Notes: a model not told the origin generated them from the letters alone. A DNA stretch of 64,000 nucleotides from Wuchereria bancrofti (GCA_005281725.1 SSBO01000009.1:6262303-6326302); one strand, 5' to 3'; shown: positions 28,393 through 41,550, counted from the first letter of the stretch. A program made the numbers and translations.

Positions 28393-29859
28393 AGTCGATA
28401 AAAAAATTACTTCATATTTAATTTTTTTTACTTCACAGAAAATTCACTTCTTCCCTTATTTTCCCTACTTACTGTCAGTTAAATTAAAATTACGTCAACG
28501 TTAGTAAAAATATGCAGTAATAAAAATTCTGATGTTGGTAAGGAGATTAGAAGGTTTTCCCTTCTTTATTTCATTCAAAGGTGGTATCGTAATGGAATAA
28601 ATTTGATAGATCATAACAGTATGAAAAGAACAAACAATCAATGGATTTGTAACTTGAAGGCATGATTTTTGATAAAGAAAGCAAAGCAAAAGATGAGAAC
28701 TGTTATTGTCACGCTAACACTGCTTTAATCATAAATCTCGTCACCACAATCATCATTCATTGTCATTATCATTATTGATTTTTTAGTCTTTAAGAATGCC
28801 ATTTTGCTTGTTGATCGGTAACAAATTAAAAATAAAAAAAAGTGGTGTACCGTTTTCAAGAGTCTCATTTTATTCCATCAGTGAGAGTGTAGTGGCTGTT
28901 GAACTGTGTGCTTGTTATCGTACTTTCACATCGACGCGCCTTTCTGTCTATCCGTTCTTTTCATTTTCTCTCGTCCTTATTCCAGGAAATTATCCTCAGT
29001 GGCACTTTTCCGTGGTCATCGAATCTTCTCCACATTTCTCAGCAATTATATTAATTACCTATCTTAATCCTATTCCTTCTTACCTTACTTTCTTTGCTCT
29101 TCCTTTTGCTTCCACTCTCTTTCATTTATCGATATCTTTAATCTCATCAATACAATCACTGTCATCTTCCTCCTCATCACCTGCACCAACTCATTTTCCA
29201 ATGACGACTGTCTTGTTATTTTTTACCTAAGTCAGTTATAGAATCCCCAACTTATTGTATGTTTCTTACTATTTGGACTTTTCAAATCAATTTAAATGTT
29301 GTTTAAAAATTTTAATATGTTTTTTTCTTCTTGGCTAATAAAGCGTATGTACTCAACAGTTTAAATTCCAATAATTTTTCAAAACCTAGTTCATGTTAAA
29401 TTTTACAATCTTACGGTACTTAACTTATAGAGTGAAATTTTAAAAACATCTCCTGAACATTAAAGCCTTATAGAATCAGTAACTTTTAGCATCCTTTTTA
29501 GCTTTCCCTCAGTTCAATGCTTCCCTTTTAAATCCGCAATTACTTATTCAGACGATGAGTTTTTCTAAGTCTAAACTAAGTCTTGAAAAAAAATAAATAT
29601 TCACAATACATCTCTGTTATAAAGCGAGTGGTAAAGGTCATCATATTTGTTTGCAACCGCCACATTGTTCAATCACAATTACCTAATCATCTCTTGAATG
29701 ATTGACTGAGATGGCATTATACTTATAATTGATTTCCTGAGAAAATATTGATTTGTTGAAAAAAAAAAACTTATCCGAGATAGAAATATTTATTAAGGAA
29801 ACTTCTTAATATTAGAAAATTTCCTGGATAGGAGCCAATATCTTTAGTTAACGGCTGAC

Positions 29860-32800
29860 CTTTTCATGGACGTAGCGCGCTCACAGATTGCTACTAACGC
29901 TACTATCAAATGATTTATAAAAGCAAATCCCTGAAACATTCGCTCGGTCCTTAGTTAAGTGTGAACATTATCTAAATCGTTGCAACACTGGCACAGTATC
30001 AGTAGAGGAGCTAACAAGTAGTTGTAGCATCTTTTAAAATATTGACTAGAATTTGGTAGAATCTACATTACTTAAATTAAAGTGGATCTACAGATAGAGT
30101 TAAAGTTGCATTTTGGGTTTGGATTTATTAACTGGAATGAATAAGACTGATCAATGTTTGTTTGTTTATTTTTTTCTTGTTCTTTTTTTGTTATTAAATA
30201 AAAGGATAAGACATGGTGTCCTCGTTGAGATAATACTATATGCTACTGCAATGCGAAAGAAAAAGGAGTTATTTTAGAATTTCCTTTTACAAATTTGCTT
30301 TTCAAAGATTTCATTTGCAAATAATTATCGTTTGGTTTGATTGTGCTGTATTGTTTCGACAAATGTGAAAGATTAATGAGGATTTCAACCTCAGCTGATC
30401 AACTTTTTTCATCAAAAATTATGCGGCACTACAGGCGAAGCAAAAGTTTTGCTGCTTTTTTCAGAAAACTAATTCATTATTTTCTAGCAAAGAAAAAAAT
30501 GAATTTTTCGCTTCCGAGCAAAAATGAATGGCAAATATAAAACACTGTACTAAACTTGTTAGGATAGGAAAACAAATGAAACTTATTACCTACCTTCTTT
30601 CTTCTCTATTTCTACTCATTTCAAGTTATTTTTTTTGATTGAGCTTTTTTTTCATTTTAAAATATTTTCTGATTCAGAGAAAAATTACAATTCAAGGTCG
30701 TTTTGTAAAAGATTTATTCGAAAATTCTCTGTATGCCAATATTTCTTAGCTTGAATTCCACGTGTTAAATAATTGAAAAAAACTAATATTGGTTAAATTT
30801 TTAAAATATATTCCGAGGTATACGTCTCTCAATTCATAAGCATGACTTACTTAGCTGAAAGGCTTTTCATTTTGTTGTATTTTGCAAAGAAACGTTTAAA
30901 GATTACAATGAATTAGTGTAGATAAATATTGCTTTTAAAATCAAAAATGTTCAAAAATTCCTAAATTTATATCTATCATGTCTGGTCTGCGTCGCATAAT
31001 TCAGAAGTAAAATTATACTCCTCAGGGATGTACAGTAGTGTCTCAATTGTTTTCAAAAGAAACTCTTGAACAGTTGGAGCAGTTAACTTTAAGTAGAGCT
31101 GATGGAAATTTCATCCTCGCAAGCTGCAAGAATAAAATTCTAATTCGTTTTTATTAAACAAATAAATCATCTGTTTCTAATTGGTTATTTCTCAGCAAAT
31201 TAACTTCTAATTTTCTTTTTAAGGTTGCATTTGAGCAACTGGAAGGCTTTCAAAATTAGGACCAATTCATTTGAGTTTCTATTGTCTAGAAATGTAGATT
31301 AAAATATGCGTTGCAGGTCAGCCAATTTCAAAAATGATTTTATGACGCTTGTTTGCGCTGCCAATCAGAGATATCATAATTGGATTTTTTTTAGAATGAC
31401 ATATGAATAGGATTTTCGAATTTGATAAGGTGAAATAATAGAGTTTTTGATGTTATTTAGAAATAACTCTGTTATTCTTATGCAAATTTAAAAAGTAAAC
31501 AGAAAACTACATTAAATAAGTGATTCATTGCTGAAGAAGTTTCACGTCATATAACATTGGAATCTGTTCACAGATCTTTTATGAAATGGAAATTTTTACG
31601 TGGAATAAAAGTCTTTTAAGCGAATAGGAAATTGGAAATGACAATTCTGCCAGTCCAATTGCATTTATTATAAGTAATAGATGTTTTTCTACTTGTAATT
31701 ATTTAAACTTCATAGAATAGAGAGGAATTTTAAAAGAGATGGAAAATTAAATATGTATTTTGATATGAATTTCCCCATTGGGCCATTCGATCTAATTTGA
31801 AACTTTTTATTATTTTTATTTCCAGACTAATTAGCTTAATGTGACCTTTTTGTAATTCATCTGTAGCTACTGTTAACCAATCGACAAGTACAAGAAAACG
31901 AACTAATGTCCTATCAATAAGGTATATCCTGAAATCCCGAAGCATTGTCGTTTAGAGACTAAGTTTTAGTTTGAGTATGTGAGGTCATATAAATGCAACT
32001 TGTAAAGATTTTAAATATTTTCGCTTACTATTGCTTTTGTTTTTTGAAGCATAGTTTGTAGCTTTTCTTCTTTTTGCCTCGTTTTCACTCGTTTTAGGAA
32101 AGCTCAGTATCTTATGTTTCATAACTCTCGAAGAAGAATATGAAAAAAAACAACCCGCTTTTCTCTGCAATTTATTAGCAAAAGTATAATAAGCAGTATT
32201 TATCCGGATAATAACAAATTACTGACCATAAAACCATAAGTTAAAAGAAAATCTCTCAGAAATTTATGAAAATATCACGCTGATACCAAAATTTGGCTGC
32301 CACAGTTAGAAATATTTTCTTTTTAACATATTTTTATTCTTATTCATTTCTTCTTACCGTTTGTTCTTACTCGAGAAAAAAGAAGTACAATCGTTTTTTT
32401 TAGCAGTGCACGATGAATTATTTGTCTGCTACGGATGATTGTTCATTTCTAAATCTATGGGAAAATTTACAACCTTAAGAGTTGGAAAATACCATTCATC
32501 GACCGACCATTTCCATTTGTAGACAGACGTAAACATTTACCTCTGTTTCACATGATGGCTCACCAAATATTCGGGAGTAACTAATTCTAATTCTGCGTGC
32601 CTCAACTGCTATATTTTTTTGTATGCTATGAAAGTTTGGGACAAATTCCTTCAAAATGTTTTGTAAGGAATTATAATTGGCAAATGCACAAGTACTTTAA
32701 CATGCACAAATGTGAAATTAAACTTTAAATTACTTCCGATTTAAGAATTTAATCTTAAAAATTCAGTAAGAAAGTCGCTTGAGAAGTTGCAGAAGAATGA

Positions 32801-35800
32801 TTAAGATATTTTTCGAGTAAGTGGGACGATATTCTTAATTAAAATCTAAATTAGATTATTCAAATTATATTTAGTAGTAATAATAGAAAACCATGATTTA
32901 AATCTCCTTTCGCTTGTTTTCTTTTCGCTTTTCTGTTACTTCAGGCACATAGCTTTTTAAGCTTATTTTAAGCACCTAGCCAAAGTCGTGTATTATTCTT
33001 TGTCAATCCAAATTAGCTAACTCACCGATTGAAAATGATTGAAACGTTTTCCTTCAATATTTTGAAAAGCGATCCCAAACAAATGGATAGGAAAAACAAT
33101 TGCAGCGTCATTGTCGCGTCAAAAATTTACTACATGTGTCTTATATTCACTACATGTTCTTATATTATATTTTCCCACTAGAAAGAAACATTTTTTAACT
33201 TGTTTTTTTGAAAATTTAACAGCTCCTAGAGAGAGGTTATGATTGTATTGTTTTTGTTAACATATTATTCGTTTTTTTATGTCTCTGATGAAACCTAACT
33301 CGAACAGTTTGTCATGGTGTAAAAATTGCAGTGGCTGCAAGAGTAATATGATGTGATGTTCCAAAAAATTTTGCAAGAACTTTCCAAGCAAAACAGCATT
33401 TTCACAGCACAATTTGTTGCTACCATTGTAAACCGTATTCAGAATTACAAGCATCTCTCTAAGTCCCATTGCGCCATTGCATTATGGCCGTTTTCTAAGG
33501 ATACAACATGGATTAAGCTGATAATATGAATTTGCATATTATTGTTGTAATTGGAAGTAATATTTTGTTTGAATAGAAGAAAATCTGACAAATGAATGAT
33601 GGATGAGGTCAGTGTGCAGCACAAAATGTTGTACCTCCGAACATGCTTTCTTATCAGATAGTTTTCTTTTAAAAAATGAATTTCCCAAACAGATCCATTC
33701 GAGGTCGTCCCGAATGCAAAAACGGGCAAAGCCTTTTTCTTTATTCTTTTATATTTCTTCACTAAGGAATCGCATTCTGTTTCTGTTGCATTAAAATTGA
33801 TTCTTCTATTTAAAAAAAAAATGAATTTCCTTACTATTTCCATTCGAGGAATTTCAAATACAGGACAAGGAAATCCTTTTTCAGATATCAACACTTAACG
33901 GTTGTTTTCCTTTCAATGTGCTGAAGTAGACTCAATGTAGACTGACACTAAAAGACTAAGACTGTGTTCAAGGACGGGCCAAATACTTGCATTTTGTCTT
34001 CTTTTCCTTAAATGTAGGCTACATTTCCTTACTGTCAATAAAAATGATATGTAGCTTAAGAATGCATAGAGTAACTTAAAATTTACATCTCAAGTTTCGC
34101 AGTATGCCACTGATTTGAAAACAAAATGAAATTTTTGACTCTTACATTTTATCTCTCCTTTAAATTATTCTGCAATCTTTTGATTAATACAGGAAGAATG
34201 TTCTAAGAAAGCAATGTAACATTCTACACTGTCTCATCTCTTCTTGTAATTCAACTAGTTTATATCAATTAATAAATTAATAAAGTATATCAATTAAAAA
34301 ATTCCGCTTTCATGGCTTTCTTGAGTTTTTATAAGGCAGGTACTTATGAATAACGTCGTTCTTGAAAATGATCATCACCTTGGACTTTTTTATTTATTGT
34401 TTAAGAGTTATGGTGCTCAGTTACATTAAGTTTTGGTACGAAAAATGATTATGTGTATGTGCATTTATATTTATATATACTTAACTTTAAGATTTAAATA
34501 TAAACACTGCTTATAAATGTTTCCTTTCAATACTACATAAAATCCTAATGCTCAGTTACATTAAGTTTTGGCACGAGAATAATCTAAGGTTCATGCTAGT
34601 CTAATTTTGCTTGCTAAACGATGAAATATTAGGTTCTAGGAGCGTTTAAAGATCCACCAATAGTTCTTGATCAAAGAGGTGAGAAGGATTCTCAAGGCAT
34701 GAACCGTTTTTCTTCGCTTTCTTTCGATTGCAACATTTGGCATGAAAAGATAGACAGATAGAAGTCGTAGGCTTGAAAGAGGAGTGTGGAAGGAGGTAAA
34801 TAATGCATGTCTATGTCTCAAGAAATTGAAGATTAATTAGCGTCGTCGCTTTAAAAAGGTGTGCAGGACAGAAGCGGAGCATGGAAGAGGTGTCGAAGTA
34901 GAAAACGGAGGGTGATATATGGGCTGCGCCGAGTCGCGGCGCCAAAGACTCCTTTCTTTTTCCTTTCGCAACTCCCCAGAACTTGATGTCCCCCATTTGC
35001 TATCAACAGTGTCTCTCTATTCACCATTTATAATTTTCCGCTTGTTTTTAATTTACTCTTCCTTTTTTCTTCTCCTTGGCATTTTCATTTGGACATCTGC
35101 TACTCCTCTATTTTTCCTGGTTTATTCTATTTGTAGTTCAGAACGCAAACCCAGGATAGAATTCAATGAATATCATATACGCTATAATACTGTATTCGCC
35201 ATTGAATTCTGCAAAATTTTTTAATGTCCACTGATCGATGTTTTTAATACATTATATGGAGTAAAGTAGCTTAGGACCCCGTGATGATAGGAAGAACTGA
35301 ATCGTTATGAAATTGATTTCTATGACACTCAGTATATTATTACATTTAAATAATACTAAAATGCTGCGAATATAATGTCTAAAGTTCCCAAGTGAACAAA
35401 AATGAAATTGTCATATCCAAATGACGGTTTGATGCCTGACAGAAGAATAACCTCTAGACATATGAAGAAATAATTCGAGCGGAACTGAATACGTTCGGAA
35501 GAAACGTTTACTATCTAAAATAACAGAGATTATTTCATAACAAACACTTTTCAGCTTTGCAGTAGTCTGTGCAATTGCACACATGGCCACTACGACCGTT
35601 ATCACCCTGGAAATCCGGATATAAAACCATTCTAGAATCATTCTGGAAGGAATTAATAAGTAATTATAGGAAATCAGACGTTTTTTATCACTTTAAGAAA
35701 TTCTTGATTTGATAGACATTATTTTTTATTAAAACACAAAAATAACGGAATTGATGGAATGCATCATATCAAACTGCTTCAAAACTGAGATTTAAAGATA

Positions 35801-38800
35801 TAACCTTCAACTGACCTAACTTATATGCTAATTCATACAAATATATCTAATATAATTAAATCCTAATATCATGGTAAATAACTAACAGTGGAAATTTCCA
35901 ACATCAAACAGGAAAATTGGAAATCATGAATTATTACAAGTTAAGACTAGGAAAATCAACAAGTTATGGTTTATAAGGATCTGGAAAAATTTTTGCATTT
36001 TTTAGCATTCTGCTTTTCTCTTGATTTGATAGACATTACTTTTCATTCAAATCTCAATCAATTTATGTGTCCAGCCTGTCTTGCATTTGATTAATTGTCA
36101 GTGATTTGAAACTCGGTAAACAATCTACCAATTATTACCTTATCATCAAGGTTAAAAAGTTAAGATCGCATATTACATTTCATTTTTCTGTTTAAGAGTT
36201 TAAGTTTAAGAGGTTGAAATGTCGTTTTAGTTTTTGGTCATTAGTATTACATCCTCATACATATGATGCCATACAGAAATTCATTTACAAAGAGGAGAAA
36301 TTTCTACTCTTATTCAGAAACTTGATTAAGACAAATAATTTTAATCCTAGAGGCACAGAAAAATTATCGGGAATTTTTTGTTTCTCTGGCCCTTCCATTT
36401 CTCAATTATGATAAGCTGAGTTTTACAATTCCATCCATGGAACCTTGAAGCATGCTTGTCCTCGGGAATCTTTGTAGAAATCCAAAAATCCCGGCTCATT
36501 CCCGTCGAGTTCCTAATTAGGCAACGAAAAAATGCGATGTGAACAATTAAGTAATATTATGCTGCATATATCTACTACTAACTCTTCAGGTTCGATTACC
36601 TTAAGGTATCTATCTGTCAGGGAAAAGTTAAAAAGGAAAGATCAAAAAAATTAGCCATACGTCGAGGCTAAATTTACCCATTCAGTGATGGGTAAATTTT
36701 AGTGATGGGGTAAATGGGGTAATGTTCTTCTCATGGTCATCGCACTCATTCTTTGATTTTATAGTTTTAATTTTTTGCTTTGATTTTATAGCCGAGTGAT
36801 CCTTCCATAAACTTTCATAGATGTTCCAGTTTCCTTGAAAAATATCGGCTTATAGCTGGCAAAGCAAAGTTGTAAGCGATAGTACATGGTCAACTCGAGA
36901 TAGAGAGCCGATCAGTCAGTGTACTGGAATACATAATGAGCGCTGTACATGAACGTTAGTGCTTTAAGGTTGCGAGCGGTGGAGCAGAATGGTCAAACCG
37001 TACAGTATCCATTTTGAAATCTATGTAATTCTAATTTTTACAACATCTTAACTTATGACCTGCGGCTATTGAAGGACTAAATCAATGTTTGTTCATGTTT
37101 TTACTTAGATTTTTAAAGGGAATTCTCTGGATTTGAAGTTCTTAATGAATCTAAGTCTTTTATTTAAGATATATCACTTGACACAAGTGATATATCTTAA
37201 ATAAAAGAGCGTCATTTTTTTCATAAAATAGGCGAAGAAACTATATGAAATAAAGTTTTCTGATATGAATTAAAGTTTATGAATATAATATCATTCTACT
37301 GACTTACAAAATTGATACACTACTCTTCCTTCAAATTCTTCCTATTTTTACATTCTATTTGTTTTTAAATATTCATGAATGTTTGTCTGCCTTATTAAAT
37401 TTTCAAATGAGCTAATGAAAGAATGTGGTTGAAATGATTAAGTGTCTGATTTTTCTAACTTCTTAGCAACTTACTAGTGACGTTTGCTTGGGATTTTCGG
37501 GAAACCCGTTTTTCTGAGTTTTATTAGAGGTAGCATTTTTCGTGAATTCATGAAAAACAGACCAGCAAAGTGTTGTTACTTCAGATTATATATTTCTTAT
37601 ACAATACTTCAGACAATATGTAGCAAAGTGATTTCACACTACAACAGATTTGATTTATTAATAACTTTATACTTTGCTCTTCATTCACAGTACATTATTT
37701 TCATTAGTAAAACGTTAAGATTTCCACACCTGAAAGACACACTTTAAGCATTTTCTTCAGTGAATTCTATAGCTTCATTTTTCATTTTGTCATATTTTAA
37801 AACATATTTACAAGTCATTATTTTTAAGCTTAGAGCTCAAAAAAGTTTTTGAGATTGTAATTGATCTCATGATGGTGCATAGGTTATTTTGTGTCCTGCT
37901 TGTTTAACTTGATACCTGCTTCCTTCTTCGTACAATTACAGTTTTATCCTGCTTGTTTAGTCTATCACTCATTCATTCTTTATTTGTATTCATTTTTCAA
38001 TGTCACGTTGATTTCATCAAAATGCAATTCCAAAAGCTCGGAAATCAGTATATGTATTGATTCTTCTAAAGATTATTCGTCACTTTTTGATATCTAATCT
38101 TCTAAAGACAATTTGAAGTCCTTTACAGTTCATATCGAATATTTAATTGATTATTTAGTTTAATTATTCTTGCAGATATTTAATTAATTATTCATATCAG
38201 ATATTTAATTAATTAATTATCTTCGGTTTCGTCATCTTGTACCTAGCTTATATGTCAATTTGGTCCGTCAAAATCGCCGATCAATTAAATATACAAATGA
38301 ATTTATTTGAATTTTGTTAAAATTCATATTGAATATTTGTTTCTAAATTAGAGGAAAATAAAATTTGTGCAAGACTGCATGAAGCATGCATGTGTTTTCC
38401 AGTCTCGAATTGTCTGTTGATCCACTCATGGCTTCCTTTAATGCACTTGCAGTAGTAGCATAGCAGTAACAATAACAGTGACAGTAACAGTAACAGTAGC
38501 ACTATCAGTGGTAATAGTTATGGGAATAACACACAATTGTACAGTACCCAATATAGACGGCGCCACTTTTTCTGCCCTTTAATGCTTTTTGCTGTTCAGC
38601 GCTGTTTCTACGATTGTCCATTTGTCGTGTCGTGATCGAATGTGAGTGATGTGACGCGCTACTGCCATTGAGCGAATCCGTGTTATTACTGCCAACAGCT
38701 CTATAAAAAGGGTTCAACTCAATGCTTCCTTATCTTTTTTTCGTCCATTCTTTACTAATATTAGCAGAATTTTATCTCTCAGAGTTATATCCACTCTCCG

Positions 38801-41550
38801 TTTTTATTAGCTAATAGTTTGATAATTTACCTCTGTTAATTAATTTTAGTCCTATATTAAACATTAGTTCTATTAATTTCAGTTCTATTCTAGATGTCAA
38901 TTAATTTTAGTTCTATAAAACTACTGTCTATTTCTTCGAGATTTCTACCGATAATGCCAAATCATAACAAGATAATATCTGGAGCACACTGACTGTTAAA
39001 TTTGCATTCCTTCCTTTTGACAGAGGATGAAAACGGAAAGACCTGATTCCTGAAGTAGAATCTACTACATGCTATCATTGCTTTAGCAGGTTTCGTGATA
39101 AGATTACACGGCATGGCAGAGAAATGAATTCTTGAGATCAGCAGCAGCATCATCCAATTATGCTGTCCACGTTATGATTAGATTAACCACAGTGATCGAT
39201 TCCTCCTGCTAATTATTATCATTGGACAGACTGTATGAATAATTAATTAGAAGACATTGAAATAGCAGAGTTTTTTCCAAGATTCAAAAAATATCAAACT
39301 ACTTTCTCTTTCTTTAAAAGAAATTATTTTTCAAGCACAGTTGACGTATCTTATGGGATTCTCCAATTTTTTCCTCTTTTGTTTCTCGCAAATCTGAAGT
39401 CTTTAAATGAGTTCAAGAAAAAATGTTTTTTTTTTAAAAAAAACACATGTTGTTTAATTAGTTTCACATCTCTACCAAATAAATATTCTAGCAGTGAATT
39501 GTTAAAAATTTTCCAATCAACACAATAGAAATAGATGGTCAAAACAGGTGTTTCTGGCTTCAAAGATTAGATATTTCCTTCTCAACTAAATAAAAAGAGG
39601 TAATTATAATAAGAAATCAAATACATGGTTCACTAAATCTTCAACCTTTATTTCCGAATCATGTCTTGTTGAAATAACTCATTTCAACTTAGTACGTTGA
39701 ACTTTTTGTTGTACTTTGATTTGAATTAAATTTAGTTATTTAATTCTCACACTGATTAGAACAAAAATTATTAGCCAGAATGCCAAGGTAAAATGAAAAG
39801 AGAAGAGGATGAAAAAAATGGTCGGAATGAAATATCAGGAATATTTCCTTGTAAATTATATTTTATTGGATTCCGTAAATCAATTAAAAGAGCTACTACT
39901 GGAGATATAATGTATGATATGGAAAAATTAGCTTCATTCCATGTACTTTCTCAAACTACTCCTTTATTCTTAGCTGGAAAAAATTGCAGTTGAAGTATTT
40001 GAACCTAAGCTATTACTTTTTGATAATGCAATCACACTCGTTTTATGGCCTCCTGTCGTACAATTGAAGTTGCAACATTAATGTCCGAGAAACTGATGTT
40101 GCTTTTTGTTAAGCCTTTTTTCAGTGTAAAATTGTGTCATATTTCATTTTGCGGTTATCATATTTCAGCAAGAACATACAGTTTTCTTTTGAAGGTCAAA
40201 TGTCAATAGCAATTCAAATTTCATCAAATTGCTGTCGGTATAACTTTGATAATTGCATTGAAAGGCTCTTCCAACTCTTTTTTCTCGTCTTTTCTTAGAA
40301 ATTATCAGTCAGTTAACATTTATCAAAGAATCGTAGTCAGGCAAATTTTCATATTCCAATTCAGACTGAGCAGATCTTATACTAGTTTCATGTTTCACAG
40401 AACTTCATGTCGTAGTTTACAAGTGGCCTTTAACCTTTGATGATACGTAGATTATTAGAAAAACAAATATACTGCTATTTATCAAATGAATCTGCTGGAG
40501 AATTGAGCCGAGACTTACAGCGGGAATCTGTAATCAAAAAAAAAAGACATAATCACATATTATCCGGCGAAAACTGATTGCTTTAAGCATCAATGTTAGA
40601 ATTACTTTGATTTTAATGCTTAAAAGTTTTTCTTGCTACAATTACTTAAAGTTATTTCTAGCGTATACAAGCATTATTTGTTTTTTAGATATAATTTTAG
40701 AGCAAAGCATCATCAAGTATTATGTGGAGGATGTTCTGTCTTGTGTAGTTGGTGAATGCAGAAATTTTTTCTTTTTTTGAAAAGTTTTAAGAAGATTGAA
40801 GATCTTTGATATCTGATATTGCCTTTCTTTCATCATCCTGACTGTCCAGGATGTTCCGGATTCTCCAAAGGAACCGCTCATTCTACTGTTTTCACTCACC
40901 ACAGCAATTGTTCCATTCAGCATTGTATTGTTCTGCGCAAACCATTTTTACCGCTTTGCACTTATTCTTAATTTTTTTTAAACATTGAGGGAATTATTCA
41001 GATAGAATAAATTTTTTGCTGAAGTGTTATAATTTTTTTTTCTTCCTTTTCAATAATAAATTTTAGAATCTGTTTTGCGGTTTTGGTTCAATTGCAAGGA
41101 TACGTTTAAATGAGGAGCTCAGAATAAAAGTAAAGGTGGAAAAATGGATTTGGAATACAAAGTGACCAGGAAGGGAAGAGAAAGAATTTCAGTATGAATA
41201 GTGTGTACAAATTTTGTATGTGCAGATAAAAAGTGAAGAAAATGAAAATAATTTTAGCCGTATGTAAAACTTTGATCCTTACTTGTTTTTCACTTAACAA
41301 TATTGCTATTGACTATTCGAAAAGTCAGATACTTCCCAGACTGATTCCAGGTCTTCATGCTTTCGATACCTATAATAAAGTAATGGGTAGATAGAAAAGA
41401 GAAATGATTTGTGGGAATGATATTGCTTACTCGGTGCGACAAAGAGAACGGGAGAAGAAGAGGCATTGAAAGTATAGTGGGTTGACATACAAATCTTAAG
41501 ATTAAACAAATTAGCAAAGGTAGCAATAGCATCACAATGTGTACCCGCAT
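29860..41550 (-). CDS. Tentative multi-exon gene, putative membrane protein (unresolved)
   Basis: Several minus-strand segments look like exons and some join in phase. 41550-41491 encodes a signal-like MRVHIVMLLLPLLICLILRF ending at GTATGT. 40932-40900 has two Asn-X-Thr sites. 39162-39110 is hydrophobic. 38700-38548 is a 153-base exon after a CTTTTTATAG acceptor, hydrophilic, with Ser, His and Asn runs and KALKGRKSGAVYI. 36512-36444 in phase 2 gives GMSRDFWISTKIPEDKHAS. 35606 down to about 35548 in phase 2 gives RVITVVVAMCAIAQTTAKLK, a likely membrane helix. The phases 0-0-2-2-2 agree. Farther left, 31928-31846 (YLIDRTLVRFLVLVDWLTVA) and 29930-29860 (GFAFINHLIVALVAICERA) also look like membrane segments, but the connecting exons were not found. 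The family was not recognised. Short exons in AT-rich DNA can be joined by chance, so this is a hypothesis. Confidence 0.3.
34414..34576. repeat. Pair of 28-base direct repeats
   Basis: TGCTCAGTTACATTAAGTTT followed by TGG(T/C)ACGA occurs at 34414-34441 and again at 34549-34576, with one difference and about 107 bases between them. It lies in non-coding AT-rich DNA and may be an old local duplication. Confidence 0.65.
34836..35010. other. GC-rich island with all minus-strand frames open
   Basis: The segment around 34919-34950 contains GGGCTGCGCCGAGTCGCGGC, a strong contrast with the surrounding AT-rich DNA. All three minus-strand frames stay open for most of the segment, and the plus strand has an ATG frame beginning MGCAESRRQRLL (34919). 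It could be an exon on either strand, a promoter, or a structured RNA. No splice sites single out one frame. Confidence 0.35.
36670..36728. repeat. Inverted plus direct repeat cluster
   Basis: AAATTTACCCAT (36670-36681) pairs with ATGGGTAAATTT (36688-36699). The GTGATGGG(G)TAAAT unit is then repeated directly at about 36701-36714, followed by a further ATGGGGTAAT at about 36714-36723. Confidence 0.55.
36893..37012. other. Higher-GC non-repetitive segment of unknown nature
   Basis: This segment is clearly richer in G and C than its surroundings. Plus-strand frames are open in pieces: LEIESRSVSVLEYIMSAVHE ends before a GTTAGT donor, and VASGGAEWSNRTVSILKSM runs to a stop. The minus strand has MDTVRFDHSAPPLATLKH. 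None has a clean acceptor with a good pyrimidine tract. It may be an exon, a non-coding RNA or a regulatory element. Confidence 0.3.
37156..37208. repeat. Perfect 25-bp inverted repeat with 3-base loop
   Basis: The left arm is 37156-37180 (beginning TCTTTTATTTAAGATATATC). The right arm at 37184-37208 is its exact reverse complement, and the loop is ACA. Perfect arms of this length with so small a loop are unlikely by chance and suggest a recent foldback, such as a MITE or a templated palindrome. Confidence 0.85.
38450..38512. repeat. CAGTAA/CAGTAG simple repeat
   Basis: Imperfect repeats of CAGTAA, CAGTAG and CAGTGA occupy most of the segment. The opposite strand reads as a Leu-rich open frame, which is a product of the repeat and was not called as a gene. 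Confidence 0.7.
39793..40081 (+). pseudogene. Possible broken ORF of unknown origin
   Basis: An ATG frame at 39793 runs through IFPCKLYFIGFRKSIKRATT and METALLIC-free, plain helical sequence to a stop at 39991-39993. If one base is skipped in the A-rich run near 39980, the frame continues AVEVFEPKLLLFDNAITLVL to a stop at 40079-40081. Codons are strongly A/T-ending. This could be a frameshifted copy of an endosymbiont or organelle gene, or a chance frame: a TTGCAG at the break could also be a splice acceptor to a terminal exon. The family was not recognised. Confidence 0.25.

Noticed and set aside
28796..29230. Longest simple plus-strand frame in the gap (144 codons)
   Set aside because: It is pyrimidine-rich and low-complexity, has no recognised domain, and the strand bias alone explains the lack of stops.
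33445..33894. 149-codon minus-strand frame
   Set aside because: Its start is not supported, the opposite strand is also open in part, and most of it is AT-rich with no family signature. Only its end (33449-33494) resembles an exon, and that alone is too short.
34560..34576. GGCACGAG resembling a cDNA-library adapter
   Set aside because: It is part of a genomic direct repeat whose other copy differs at this place, so contamination is not indicated.
36444..36512. Alternative reading of the candidate exon as LDGNEPGFLDFYKDSRGQAC in phase 0
   Set aside because: It is attractive, but the neighbouring exon at 38548-38700 ends in phase 2, and the phase 2 reading links on both sides. The plus strand is also open here, so the segment is not proof of either.
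38317..38502. Leu-rich minus-strand frame
   Set aside because: The Leu run is the translation of a CAGTAA/CAGTAG simple repeat.
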